Shown here: positions 15,930 through 25,526 of the stretch, one piece after another
Layout of the letters: every line of letters starts with the position of its first letter
Position numbering within the stretch: the first letter of the stretch is position 1
Assembly: GCA_001898625.1 (NCBI GenBank)
Contig: MKUP01000007.1
Location: 231,381-295,380 of the forward strand
Reading direction: 5' to 3'
Source: Burkholderiales bacterium 67-32
GTDB taxonomy: Bacteria > Pseudomonadota > Gammaproteobacteria > Burkholderiales > Burkholderiaceae_B
DNA length: 64,000 nt
Notes under the pieces: model-generated
What the model saw: only the letters and a program-made list of their open reading frames with translations
Database searches by the model: none
Told to the model about the DNA's origin: nothing
Program-made: the position numbers and the translations under genes

Positions 15930-16913
15930 TCAGCCCATCGTGATGTTGGCTTTCTTGATCAGCTTGCGCCAGGTTTCCATCTCGCGCTCGACGTGGGTCC
16001 GGAATTCCTCGGGCGTGGTGCCCAGCATCTCGACGCCCTGGGACTTGAAGTGCTCCTTGAATTCGGGCGACTGCACGATCTTGTTCAATTCGCGGTTCAG
16101 TTTGTCGACGATGGGCTTGGGCGTGCCGGCCGGCGCCACGTAGCCCCACCAGCCCGAGACATCGTAGCCGGGCAGGGTCTCGGCGATGGTGGGCACGTTG
16201 GGCAGTACCGACATGCGTTGCTTGCCCGTGACGGCGATCGCCTTCACGCGGCCGGGCTGCAGGTAGGCCATCGCGCCGGTATAGGTGCTGAACGTCAACT
16301 GCACCTGTCCGCTGGCGACGTCGTTCAGGCCCTGGGCCAGGCCCTTGTAGGGGATGTGCATCAGGTCGACCTGGGCCATGTCCTTGAGCAGTTCGCCCAT
16401 CAGGTGGGCGCTGCCGCCGTTGCCGGTCGAGGCGTACGAGATCCTGCCCGGCTGCGACTTGGCCAGCGCGATCAGCTCGGGAACCGTGTTGGCGGGCAGG
16501 CTGGGCGTGGCGGTCATTACATAGGCCGAGGTTCCCACCAGGCTGATGAAGCTGAAGCTCTTGATCGAATCGTAGGGCAGCTTGGCGACCAGGCTGGGAT
16601 TGATCGAGTGGGACGCCGCCGTCTGCAGCAGGGTGTAGCCGTCGGGTTCGGCGCGCGCGACGTATTCGGTGCCGATGACGGTGCCGCCGCCGGGCTTGTT
16701 CTCGACGACGACCGACTGCTTGAGCGCCTCGGACAGTTGCTGCGCGATGCGGCGCGCCAGCACGTCGTTGATCGCGCCGGGCGTGTAGGGAACGATGATG
16801 CGGATCGGCCGCGAGGGGTAGTTGGCCGCGGATTCGCTTTGCGCCCAGGCGGGCAGCGTTGTCGCCAAGGCAGCCGCGACGGCTCCCAGTTGAAGGGCGA
16901 AACGGGTCTTCAT
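15930..16913 (-). CDS. Bug/TctC-family periplasmic solute receptor 4
   Basis: A 327-residue receptor with signal peptide (AAVAAALATTLPAWAQ) followed by YPSRPIRIIVPYTPGA and VVVENKPGGGTVIGTEYV. It is the first gene of a two-gene reverse-strand operon with the MLE-type enzyme. Its upstream region (16914-17076) is AT-rich and has a tandem repeat. The ligand is presumably the acid handled by the enzyme; this is inference. Confidence 0.92.
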   Translation of the reverse strand: MKTRFALQLGAVAAALATTLPAWAQSESAANYPSRPIRIIVPYTPGAINDVLARRIAQQLSEALKQSVVVENKPGGGTVIGTEYVARAEPDGYTLLQTAASHSINPSLVAKLPYDSIKSFSFISLVGTSAYVMTATPSLPANTVPELIALAKSQPGRISYASTGNGGSAHLMGELLKDMAQVDLMHIPYKGLAQGLNDVASGQVQLTFSTYTGAMAYLQPGRVKAIAVTGKQRMSVLPNVPTIAETLPGYDVSGWWGYVAPAGTPKPIVDKLNRELNKIVQSPEFKEHFKSQGVEMLGTTPEEFRTHVEREMETWRKLIKKANITMG

Positions 16914-16984
16914 GCTGTCTCCTCGATGGCGGCTGTCCGGGGGACTTGCCGTCCTTGCCGGGGAAAAGCCAGATTGTTGCTTAA

Positions 16985-17009
16985 ATCAACTATGGATTTT
17001 ATCAACTAT
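16985..17009. promoter_or_regulatory. Tandem ATCAACTAT repeats upstream of Bug receptor 4
   Basis: ATCAACTAT occurs at 16985-16993 and 17001-17009 (16-bp period) in an AT-rich island between the asparaginase stop (17077) and the Bug start (16913). It is probably the promoter/operator of the Bug-MLE operon. No matching regulator is identified. Confidence 0.4.
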
Positions 17010-17076
17010 ACCGTAACAAGTTGCCATTTTCAACGAAGAGGCGCTGGGGAAAACCCAGGGCGCCCGCCGGCATCCT

Positions 17077-18054
17077 TCATTCGTAGGAGAGTGTGTCGAA
17101 CAGCGTTTGCAGTGCCCCCGGCGGGGTACCGGCGCCCAGTGCCAGCATCAGTGCGATGCGCGCCTTGTAGGGGTCCAGGCCGGCGGCCTGGATGAAGCCG
17201 CAGGTGCCGGGCAGCCCGACCCGGCCGGCGCCGCCGCGGGTGGCACGCACGATCGCCAGGCTTTGCCGGCCGGCCTCGCGCAGCAGCGGTTCGATGCGGC
17301 CGCTGATCGAGCCGTTGCCGTAGCCGGCCCAGACCAGCCCGCGCGTGCCGCCGCGCAGGACCGCGTCGACCATCGAGACCGAGATGCCGGGATAGTCGAA
17401 CAGGATGTCCACGGGCGCGAGCGGCGTATCCGGCGCGAAGCGCGGCGCGCAAGGGCGGGGCGGCCAGAACCAGCCGACGTAGCCGTCCTGGATGAAGCCG
17501 GCGGGCCCGGCTTCTCCGCTGTCGAAGGCGTCCACGCGATGCGTGTGCGCCTTGCGCAGATGGCGGGCGTGATGGATCTGGCCGTTCAGGACGGCCAGCA
17601 CGCCGTGCCGCGCCGCCTGTGGGCAGGCCGCCACCTGCACGGCCTGCAGCAGGTTCATGGGGCCGTCGGCGGAGGCCGCGGTGGCGGGGCGCATGGCGCC
17701 GGTGAGGACCAGCGGTTTGGCCAGGGCCAGCGTCAGGTGCAGGAACCAGGCCGTCTCCTCCAGGGTGTCGGTGCCGTGGGTCAGCACCACGCCGTCGACG
17801 TCGGGGTCCGCCTGCGCCTGTGCGAGTTCCCGGGCCAGCATCTGCCAGAACTCCGGCAACGCATCCTTGCTGTCCAGTGACGCCAGTTGCCGTGCGTCCA
17901 GGCGGACGTCGTCCTGCGGCGGAAGGGCGGCCAGCAGCGCAGCGACCGGCAGGGCGCCGGCGCGGTAGCCGCTGGTGTCGCTTGGCGATGGCGCGGCGCC
18001 GGCGATGGTGCCGCCGGTGGCGAGGATGCGCACGGCGGGTATCCGGTGCGTCAT
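17077..18054 (-). CDS. L-asparaginase (type I/II asparaginase family)
   Basis: A 325-residue asparaginase/glutaminase-family amidohydrolase that releases ammonia from L-asparagine or a related amide. The nucleophile loop is TGGTIAG (Thr16) and the second catalytic loop is LTHGTDTLEE (Thr95, Asp96). There is no obvious signal peptide, so a cytoplasmic location is likely. It is divergent from a LysR gene with a 65-bp gap and may be controlled by it. Its neighbours (opine-dehydrogenase-like gene and two Bug receptors) suggest use of an amino-acid derivative rather than bulk asparagine, but that is speculative. Confidence 0.9.
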   Translation of the reverse strand: MTHRIPAVRILATGGTIAGAAPSPSDTSGYRAGALPVAALLAALPPQDDVRLDARQLASLDSKDALPEFWQMLARELAQAQADPDVDGVVLTHGTDTLEETAWFLHLTLALAKPLVLTGAMRPATAASADGPMNLLQAVQVAACPQAARHGVLAVLNGQIHHARHLRKAHTHRVDAFDSGEAGPAGFIQDGYVGWFWPPRPCAPRFAPDTPLAPVDILFDYPGISVSMVDAVLRGGTRGLVWAGYGNGSISGRIEPLLREAGRQSLAIVRATRGGAGRVGLPGTCGFIQAAGLDPYKARIALMLALGAGTPPGALQTLFDTLSYE

Positions 18055-18119
18055 GCGGCCTCCGCGGAGTATGCTCGCGTGCGGGCGCGCAGCCGCGCCC
18101 GCCTGTCAGGACGATCCGT

Positions 18120-19133
18120 ATGCACGATGCGACACACCGCTTGCTGGCCGCGCTCAGGATGCGCCAGCTCGAACTCATCAGCACCCTGGCCGATGCCGGC
18201 AACATGCGGGCGGCGGGCCAGCGGCTGCACCTGAGCACCGCGGCCGTCAGCAAGGGGCTGCGCGAGGTGGAGGCGCTGTTCGGCACGGCCATCTTCCATC
18301 GCCTGCCGCGCGGCGTGGTCACGACCGCGGCCGGCGACCTGATCGTCCAGCGTGCGCGGGTGCTGCTGGGCGAGGTGGCCCAGTTGGCGGACGAACTGGC
18401 CGCGCATGGCATGCCGGCCGACCAGGGCATACGGGTGGGCGCACCGCCCTTCATCGCCTGGACGCTGGTGCCCCGGCTGCTGCGCGACCTGGCGGCCCAC
18501 GGCGGCCTGCCGCCGGTTCGCATCGTCGAGGGCCGCCTGGCCGACATGTGCCAGAAGCTGGAGGCCGGCGACCTCGATGTGCTGGTCACGATGAACACGC
18601 CGTCCGAGCTGGGCGGGCTGAGACCCGACGGCTTCGTGATCGAACAGATCGGGACCGAGGAGTGGACCGTGGTGTGTGCGCCGGCGCATCCGCTGGCCGC
18701 GGACCGCCGCCGGCGCCACGCGTGGCGGTCGCTGCGCGACGAGGCCTGGATACTGCCGCCACGGCCGACCAACGCCCGCATGATGGTGGAACAGGTCATG
18801 CTGCACCATGGCTTGGCGCCCATCGTGCCCCGGATCGAATCCACCAATGCCATCACCAACCTGCAACTGGCCGAACAGTCGCTGGGCGTGACGCTGGCGG
18901 CGCGCTGCGTGATCGAGGACCGCCTGCGGCGCGGAACCCTGGTGGAGATCGGCATGGAGGACCTGCCTGCGCCGGTCCCCATCGCGATGGTCTATCGCTT
19001 CAGCGGCGCTCATCGCGGCGGCGTGTCGGCGCTGCGCGAGGCGGCGCAGCGGCTGCGCAGCTCGGCCACGCCGCCCGAGGCCAGCCCCAGTTCGTCCACC
19101 AGGAAGTTCTCGGCTCGGAAGTCGCGCGCATAG
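18120..19133 (+). CDS. LysR-family transcriptional regulator
   Basis: A 337-residue LysR protein starting MHDATHRLLAALRMRQLELI, with HTH LHLSTAAVSKGLREVE. The effector domain begins about residue 95. The last 25-30 residues are Ser/Arg-rich and fall inside the convergent opine-dehydrogenase-like gene (about 124 bp overlap), making it longer than the typical 300-310. It is divergent from the asparaginase gene (65 bp) and converges on the opine-dehydrogenase/Bug pair. The likeliest target is the asparaginase. Confidence 0.87.
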   Translation: MHDATHRLLAALRMRQLELISTLADAGNMRAAGQRLHLSTAAVSKGLREVEALFGTAIFHRLPRGVVTTAAGDLIVQRARVLLGEVAQLADELAAHGMPADQGIRVGAPPFIAWTLVPRLLRDLAAHGGLPPVRIVEGRLADMCQKLEAGDLDVLVTMNTPSELGGLRPDGFVIEQIGTEEWTVVCAPAHPLAADRRRRHAWRSLRDEAWILPPRPTNARMMVEQVMLHHGLAPIVPRIESTNAITNLQLAEQSLGVTLAARCVIEDRLRRGTLVEIGMEDLPAPVPIAMVYRFSGAHRGGVSALREAAQRLRSSATPPEASPSSSTRKFSARKSRA

Positions 19134-20116
19134 GCGGCCTCCAGGATGTCGATGCAGGCCGACAGCAGCGGCGACTCCACGCCCGCCGCCCGCGCCAGCG
19201 CTTCCTGGAACACCAGTCCGAAGGGCGCGTCTTCCAGCACGTAGCGGTGGTCCAGGCGGGCGGGGCCCGAGGGACCCATGCCGCGCGCCTGGATGGTGGC
19301 GGCCATCTCGTGCAGCGGCCCGGCCTCGATATGGTAAGAGCGGCTGTAGTGCTCGGCCAGCGTGGGCAGGGCGAAGCCCAGCGCCGCGGCGGTGGCCAGG
19401 CGTTCCCGGTCCAGGCCCGCGGCCAGGCGGCCGACCACCGGCGTGAAGCAGCCGAACAGCGGCCAGTCCTCGCCCCGGTCCATGCGGGTCAGGTTGGGGA
19501 TGACCTCGGCGGCGTGGGCGATGGGGTTGATGTTGGCCAGCGTCGGCGCCAGCAGGTCGCCGGCATCGACGAAGCGGTCGCCCAGCAGGGCGGCGCAGAG
19601 CGCCAGGACGCGGTCGCCCGCTCCGGTCGAGGCCATGTCGATGCGATGGCGCAGCGGATTGGCGTGCAGCCGGCCGTCGGGCAGGAAGTGCGCGGTCGTG
19701 GGCGTCGTGGCCCAGCCCGCGGCATGCAGGTCGCAGCCGCGCCGCGCCGCGCGCTCGCGCAGCCAGACCGGCGCCAGGCTGAGCGCGCCGCTGACGATGA
19801 CGGTCTGGCCGTCGCGCCACAGCGGCGCCAGCCGTCCCAGCACGTCGGCATAGGCGTTGCCCGGCAGGCAGACGATGACGGTGTCGAACTCGGCCAGCCG
19901 TTCCGGCGCGGCCAGCAGCTCGATCTCCATGTCGCCGTCCAGGGCGCCGGTGCAGGCGATGCGCGCCATGCCGCCGCGGCGCTCGAGCCGGGCGGCCGTG
20001 GGGGACCACAGGAAGGGACGGTGTCCGTGACGAAGCAGATAGGCCGCGGTGGCGCAGCCGATGGGCCCGGCGCCGACGACTGCGACGTCGAGCGCGGGGT
20101 GGGAATGCGATGCCAT
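19010..20116 (-). CDS. Opine (octopine/nopaline) dehydrogenase-like oxidoreductase
   Basis: A 368-residue NAD(P)-dependent protein. The N-terminal Rossmann domain has VAVVGAGPIGCATAAYL and a VIVCLPGNAYADVL strand. The C-terminal helical domain contains LANINPIAHAAEVIPN and LAEHYSRSYHI, the pattern of the octopine/nopaline dehydrogenase domain, whose conserved His is the proton relay. These enzymes form or oxidise secondary-amine dicarboxylic acids made from an amino acid and a 2-oxo acid. 2-Dehydropantoate reductase is an alternative for the N-terminus only. It is co-transcribed with Bug receptor 5 (1-bp gap), so import and oxidation of an opine-like compound is a reasonable hypothesis. Confidence 0.72.
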   Translation of the reverse strand: MASHSHPALDVAVVGAGPIGCATAAYLLRHGHRPFLWSPTAARLERRGGMARIACTGALDGDMEIELLAAPERLAEFDTVIVCLPGNAYADVLGRLAPLWRDGQTVIVSGALSLAPVWLRERAARRGCDLHAAGWATTPTTAHFLPDGRLHANPLRHRIDMASTGAGDRVLALCAALLGDRFVDAGDLLAPTLANINPIAHAAEVIPNLTRMDRGEDWPLFGCFTPVVGRLAAGLDRERLATAAALGFALPTLAEHYSRSYHIEAGPLHEMAATIQARGMGPSGPARLDHRYVLEDAPFGLVFQEALARAAGVESPLLSACIDILEAAYARDFRAENFLVDELGLASGGVAELRSRCAASRSADTPPR

Positions 20117-20117
20117 C

Positions 20118-21095
20118 CTAGTCCAGGGAAATGTGGCGTTCGCGGATGATGCGGGCCCACTTGGCGCTTTCCGCAGCGGCAGCGCGGCGCAGTTCGTCGG
20201 GCGAGCCGTCGACGATTTCCACGCCCTGCCGGCGCAGCTTGTCGCGCAGGTCGTTGCCCGTCAGGACCTTGTGCACGGCCTGGTGCAGGCGATCGATGAT
20301 CGGGCGCGGCGTACCGGCCGGCGCGAACAGCGCGAAGTTGGTCGTCGACTCGAAGCTGGGCACGCCGGATTCGCCCACGGTGGGAACCTCGGGCAGCAGG
20401 GGCGAGCGGGCGGTGCCCGTCACGGCGATGGCCTTCAGGCGGCCGGCGGCGGCGAAGGGCAGCGCGACGCCCAGGTCCAGGAAGGCCGCGTCGACTTCTC
20501 CCGCGGCCACCGCGTTGTTGGCCGGGCCGCCGCCTTTGTAGGGCACGTGCGTCATGGAAATGCCGGTCAGGCTCATGAACAGTTCGGCCGCCAGGTGGCT
20601 GGTCGAGCCGTTGCCGCCGGAGGCGACGTTCAGGCGGCCGGGCTGCTTGCGGGCCAGCGCCAGCAGGTCCTTCACGCCGGACGCTTCCAGCGTGGGGCGC
20701 ACCGCCAGGATGAGCGGGCTCGAGGCCAGTAGCGAGACCGGGGCGAGGTCGCGCTCGTGCCGGTAGGACAGTGACTTGTACAGGTGCTCGGCGATGGCGT
20801 AGGTGCTGTTGGTGGCCAGGATCAGCGTGTAGCCGTCGGCCGGGGCGGCCGCCACCTGGGCGTGGCCGATGGTGCCGTTGGCGCCGGGCCGGTTGTCCAC
20901 CACCACCTGCTGGCCGAGCTGCTGGCTCAGTTCCGTGGAGACCATGCGGGCCAGCAGATCGGTGGCGCCGCCAGGAGACCACCCGACCACCATCTTGATG
21001 GGACGGGAGGGATAAGCGCCGGACTGCGCGTGGGCGGCCGGGACCAAGGCGACGGCCAGCGCGGTCCATAGGCTTATGGCGGGTAAGGTTTTCAT
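20118..21095 (-). CDS. Bug/TctC-family periplasmic solute receptor 5
   Basis: A 325-residue receptor starting at 21095, with signal peptide ([18 protein letters not shown]) and the motifs [16 protein letters not shown] and [18 protein letters not shown]. The reading frame is open further upstream, but the signal peptide fixes the start. It is the first gene of a reverse-strand pair with the opine-dehydrogenase-like gene and is divergent from the luciferase-like flavoprotein at 21246. The ligand may be an N-carboxyalkyl amino acid, judging only from its partner. Confidence 0.92.
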   Translation of the reverse strand: MKTLPAISLWTALAVALVPAAHAQSGAYPSRPIKMVVGWSPGGATDLLARMVSTELSQQLGQQVVVDNRPGANGTIGHAQVAAAPADGYTLILATNSTYAIAEHLYKSLSYRHERDLAPVSLLASSPLILAVRPTLEASGVKDLLALARKQPGRLNVASGGNGSTSHLAAELFMSLTGISMTHVPYKGGGPANNAVAAGEVDAAFLDLGVALPFAAAGRLKAIAVTGTARSPLLPEVPTVGESGVPSFESTTNFALFAPAGTPRPIIDRLHQAVHKVLTGNDLRDKLRRQGVEIVDGSPDELRRAAAAESAKWARIIRERHISLD

Positions 21096-21245
21096 CGAAG
21101 AGAGTCCGGGGTGAAGGGTACGATGAGTGTATTGAGCGCCCTCCCGCCTGACGAGCGACGTCTTTTCAAGCCTCGTCAACCCAGGGTTAACGCAGCGTGG
21201 CCATCGCCCGCTGCCCGGTGGGCGCAACCCTTGCACGAGAGCAGA

Positions 21246-22256
<1,011 letters not shown>

Positions 22257-22262
22257 GGGGGC

Positions 22263-22628
22263 TCAGTCGTCCCGCTCGGGCAGCCGCTCGGCCTTCAGCG
22301 GCAACACCTTGCCCAGCCAGAACCCGTGGACCAGGTGATCGCGGCGGGGAAGGCCGGTGTCCGGGTGCACCAGCACGTCCAGGCCGCGCCGGTTCAGCAT
22401 GAGCCAGGGCACGAGCGAAGCGAAGACGGCGGGGTCGAACAGCAACTGGTACATCGCCTGGGTATGCGGGCCGACGGGCACGTCGTGCCAGCGGCCGGCG
22501 CGCAGCGGAAAACGCGCGACGGCTTCCTCGCGCACGATCGCGGCCACGTCGCGGGTGGTGGCGGGATCGTAGTAGACATGGGCATGGAATGCGCGAATGA
22601 TGCCGGTGTCGTAAGGGTCTGCCTGCAT
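22263..22628 (-). CDS. DOPA 4,5-dioxygenase family protein
   Basis: A 121-residue protein matching the small DOPA-4,5-dioxygenase family that cleaves catecholic rings extradiol-style. Conserved histidines are visible in [24 protein letters not shown] and [12 protein letters not shown]. The length is normal for bacterial members. It ends 6 bp from the convergent flavoprotein stop and is divergent from the SDR gene. True substrate of bacterial members is mostly unknown. Confidence 0.85.
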   Translation of the reverse strand: MQADPYDTGIIRAFHAHVYYDPATTRDVAAIVREEAVARFPLRAGRWHDVPVGPHTQAMYQLLFDPAVFASLVPWLMLNRRGLDVLVHPDTGLPRRDHLVHGFWLGKVLPLKAERLPERDD

Positions 22629-22731
22629 GGCTTCGGGCCTGGATGGCGGTGCGGACCGCGGTGGTGAATGGAAGAGAAGAAGGCGTGGCGGTGGCCGCGC
22701 CCTGTATGGATTCTATGTGACGGAGCGACAA

Positions 22732-23505
22732 GTGGATCTGGGATTGAAAGGAAAAGTGGCGGTGGTGACGGGCGCGACGGCCGGCATAGGCCTGGCGGCC
22801 GCGCTGAAGTTCGTGGAAGAGGGCGCCCGGGTGGCGATCTGCGCGCGCAGCGCCGACAAGCTGGCGGCCACCGTGGAGCTGTTGCGGGCCAAGGGCGGCG
22901 ATGTCTTCGGGCTGGCGACGGACATCTCCAGGCCCGAGGAGATCGAGCGGTTCTTCACGGCCGTCGCGGATCACTTCGGCCGTATCGACATCCTGGTCAA
23001 CAATGCCGGCACCTCGATGCGCGGCCCGTTCCTGAAGATGAGCGACGCCGACTGGGACGCCGATCTCGAACTGAAGCTGTACGGGGCGATCCGCTGCTCG
23101 CGCCTGGCCGTCCAGCACATGAAGAAGCAAGGGGGCGGCCGCATCGTCAACATTTCGACCATAGGCGGCAAGCAGCCCGCCGCCACCTCCATGCCGACCT
23201 CGGTGTCGCGCGCGGCGGGGCTGGCCCTGACCAAGGCGCTGTCGCGCGAGTTCGCGGCCGACAACATCCTGGTGAACGCCGTCTGCATCGGCAAGATCAA
23301 GGCGGGCCAGCATGAACGCGCCGCCGCCTCGAAGGGCCGCGATGCCGACGACCTGTACCACGAGTTCGCGCAGGACATCCCCCTGGGCCGGGTGGGCGAA
23401 GCCGAGGAAGCCGCCAACGTCATCGTCTTCCTGGCGTCCGGGGCGGCCAGCTACGTGACCGGTTCCAGCGTCAACCTGGACGGCGGCGCTTCCTCCGTGA
23501 TGTGA
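22732..23505 (+). CDS. SDR-family protein with substituted catalytic residues
   Basis: A 257-residue short-chain dehydrogenase/reductase-fold protein. The GTG start at 22732 is preferred because GGAG lies 6 bp upstream and MDLGLKGKVAVVTG is a normal family start; GTG 22717 and TTG/ATG codons further up are alternatives. The cofactor motif TGATAGIG and the NNAG motif (about 90-93) are intact. At the active site the usual Ser-x12-Tyr-x3-Lys is replaced by Thr143, Thr156 and Arg160 (NIST ... PTSVSRAAG). The protein may bind NAD(P) without standard SDR catalysis, or use different chemistry. It precedes the MarR-efflux pair with a hairpin between. Confidence 0.82.
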   Translation: MDLGLKGKVAVVTGATAGIGLAAALKFVEEGARVAICARSADKLAATVELLRAKGGDVFGLATDISRPEEIERFFTAVADHFGRIDILVNNAGTSMRGPFLKMSDADWDADLELKLYGAIRCSRLAVQHMKKQGGGRIVNISTIGGKQPAATSMPTSVSRAAGLALTKALSREFAADNILVNAVCIGKIKAGQHERAAASKGRDADDLYHEFAQDIPLGRVGEAEEAANVIVFLASGAASYVTGSSVNLDGGASSVM

Positions 23506-23510
23506 CAGGC

Positions 23511-23526
23511 GCGGGCTTCGGCCCGC
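23511..23526 (+). terminator. Hairpin with UUCG tetraloop after the SDR gene
   Basis: GCGGGC-TTCG-GCCCGC directly follows the SDR stop codon. The stem is perfect, but no T-tract follows, so it is either an intrinsic terminator of weak type or an mRNA 3' stabiliser. Confidence 0.45.
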
Positions 23527-23561
23527 GGCGGGACTTGCAATTCCCGGCCCGCGTCTATATA

Positions 23562-23576
23562 GTTAGTTCAACTAAC
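23562..23576. promoter_or_regulatory. Palindromic operator of the marR-efflux operon
   Basis: GTTAGTT-C-AACTAAC is a perfect 7-bp-arm palindrome overlapping a TATATAG -10-like sequence, about 45 bp before the MarR start codon. MarR proteins usually bind such 15-20-bp palindromes in their own promoters, so autorepression of marR and the downstream EmrB/QacA-type pump is likely. Confidence 0.65.
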
Positions 23577-23619
23577 TAACTTATTGGGCGCGGCGCCCGC
23601 GCGCGTGCCCGCCAGGACC

Positions 23620-24057
23620 ATGCTGGACCCCACCGGTAACGAATCGATCGACCTGGCCGCGCAATTGCGGCCGGCCATCCTGCGGCTGAACCGGCTGCTG
23701 CGGCGCGAGACCCAGGCCTTCGGCGTCTCGCCGCTCATGGTCATGCTGCTCTCGGCCATCGACAAGGAACCGGGCATCGGCGTCAACGATCTCGCCAACC
23801 GCGAGAACATGCGCGCCGCCAGCATGAGCAACCACGTCAAGCAGCTCGAGGCCGCCGGCTACATCCAGCGCGACCAGACCCTGCATACGGACAAGCGCCG
23901 CGTCGGACTGGCCGTGACCCCGGAGGGTCGCAAGCTCGTGGCCGAGGTGCGCAAGCGCCGCACCGACTGGCTGGCGGGGCGTATCGCCAAGCTCGACCCC
24001 GACGACCGCGAGGCGCTCGGCCGCGCGGTTCGGGCCCTGCAGCATCTTGGGGAGTGA
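23620..24057 (+). CDS. MarR-family transcriptional repressor
   Basis: A 145-residue MarR regulator: winged helix with IGVNDLANRENMRAASMSNHVKQLE and the wing around QTLHTDKRRVGLAVTPEG. The ATG at 23620 is preceded by AGGA; TTG/GTG codons upstream are possible but non-conserved. Its stop lies 5 bp before the efflux gene start. Binding of a toxic hydrophobic or phenolic compound would relieve repression of the adjacent pump. Confidence 0.9.
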   Translation: MLDPTGNESIDLAAQLRPAILRLNRLLRRETQAFGVSPLMVMLLSAIDKEPGIGVNDLANRENMRAASMSNHVKQLEAAGYIQRDQTLHTDKRRVGLAVTPEGRKLVAEVRKRRTDWLAGRIAKLDPDDREALGRAVRALQHLGE

Positions 24058-24062
24058 CAGCC

Positions 24063-25526
24063 ATGGCCTTGTCCACCAACGATCACTCTCCGTTCATCAC
24101 CCGCATTACGCAGCGGCTCGCCCCCATGGCTGTGCCGCTGATCGTCGGCTGCGCGCTGTTCATGCAGATGCTGGACTCCACCGTCATCGCCACGGCCCTG
24201 CCGGCGATGGCCCATTCCTTCGGCGAGGATCCGGTCCGGCTCAACGTCGCGATCACCTCCTACCTGCTCAGCGCCGCCGTGTTCGTGCCGATCTGCGGGT
24301 GGGCCGCCGACCGCTTCGGCGCGCGCCAGGTGTTCGCCTCCGCCATCGTGCTGTTCACCATCAGCTCCACGCTGTGCGGCCTGTCTCAGACCCTGGGCCA
24401 GATGGTGGCGGGGCGGATGTTGCAGGGGTTCGCGGGCGCGATGATGGTCCCGGTGGGGCGTATCGTGCTGCTGCGCACGGTGTCCAAGTCGGAACTGGTG
24501 CGCGCCATGTCCTTTCTCAGCATGCCGGCGCTGCTGGGGCCCATCTTCGGTCCGGCCGTGGGAGGCTTCCTGGTCGAGTACGGCTCCTGGCGCTGGATCT
24601 TCTTCATGAACCTGCCCATCGGCGTCCTGGGCGTGATCCTGGCGCTGCGCTACATCCACGATACCGAGGCGGGCCAACCGCAGCCGCTGGACGTCATCGG
24701 CTTCCTGCTGACCGCCGTCTGCCTGGGCACGTTGGTGTTCTGCTTCGAGGCCGTGGGCCACGGCGTGCTGTCGACGCCCATGGTGCTGGGGCTGCTGGCG
24801 CTGGGTGTCGTATGCGGGCTGTTGTACGTCAGGCACGCGGAGCGTTCGCCGCATCCCATCCTGGATTTGCGCCTGCTGAAGATCCCGACCTTCTCCATCG
24901 CGCTGCTGGGCGGCAACCTCTGCCGGCTGGCGGTCGGCGCCGTGCCCTTCCTGCTGGCCATGCAATTGCAGGTGGCGTTCGGCATGGGGCCTTTCGCCGC
25001 GGGGATGCTGACCTTCGCCGGCGCGCTGGGCGCGCTGATGATGAAGATGAGCGCCAGCCCCATCATCAGGCGCTTCGGTTTCCGCCGCACGCTCGTGGTC
25101 AACGCCTTCCTGACCGGCGCGTCCATCATCGGCTGCGTACTGTTCACCTCGGTCACGCCGCATGCCGTCATCATCATCGTGCTGCTGCTGGGCGGGTTCT
25201 TCCGGTCGCTGCAACTGACCGGCGTCAATTCGCTGGCCTATGCCGACATCGGCCCCGAGCAGATGGGGCGGGCCACGGGCATGGCCAGCGCGGTCCAGCA
25301 ACTGGCCATCAGCCTGGGCGTGGCCGTGGCCGCCTTCGCGCTAAAGGTCAGTATGGCCACGCGCGGCACCACCACGCTCGATGCCTACGACGTGATCCCC
25401 GGCTTCCTGGTCATCGGCATCACGATGATGATGTCGGTGATTTTCTTCAGCCGTCTTTCCGCCAACGCCGGCTCCTCCGTCAGCGGAAAGCGGGAGCCCC
25501 CCCCTACACCATGTTTTTCGGGATGA
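24063..25526 (+). CDS. EmrB/QacA-type (DHA2) MFS efflux transporter
   Basis: A 487-residue inner-membrane drug:proton antiporter with about 14 predicted hydrophobic segments. Motifs: [14 protein letters not shown] (motif D1 of DHA2), [13 protein letters not shown] (motif A loop) and [18 protein letters not shown] (motif C and following segment). The ATG at 24063 has GGGGAG 8 bp upstream. It is operonic with the MarR gene. The last 23 bp overlap the convergent fumC 3' end. Exports unknown toxic compounds; no EmrA-type adaptor is nearby. Confidence 0.9.
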   Translation: MALSTNDHSPFITRITQRLAPMAVPLIVGCALFMQMLDSTVIATALPAMAHSFGEDPVRLNVAITSYLLSAAVFVPICGWAADRFGARQVFASAIVLFTISSTLCGLSQTLGQMVAGRMLQGFAGAMMVPVGRIVLLRTVSKSELVRAMSFLSMPALLGPIFGPAVGGFLVEYGSWRWIFFMNLPIGVLGVILALRYIHDTEAGQPQPLDVIGFLLTAVCLGTLVFCFEAVGHGVLSTPMVLGLLALGVVCGLLYVRHAERSPHPILDLRLLKIPTFSIALLGGNLCRLAVGAVPFLLAMQLQVAFGMGPFAAGMLTFAGALGALMMKMSASPIIRRFGFRRTLVVNAFLTGASIIGCVLFTSVTPHAVIIIVLLLGGFFRSLQLTGVNSLAYADIGPEQMGRATGMASAVQQLAISLGVAVAAFALKVSMATRGTTTLDAYDVIPGFLVIGITMMMSVIFFSRLSANAGSSVSGKREPPPTPCFSG

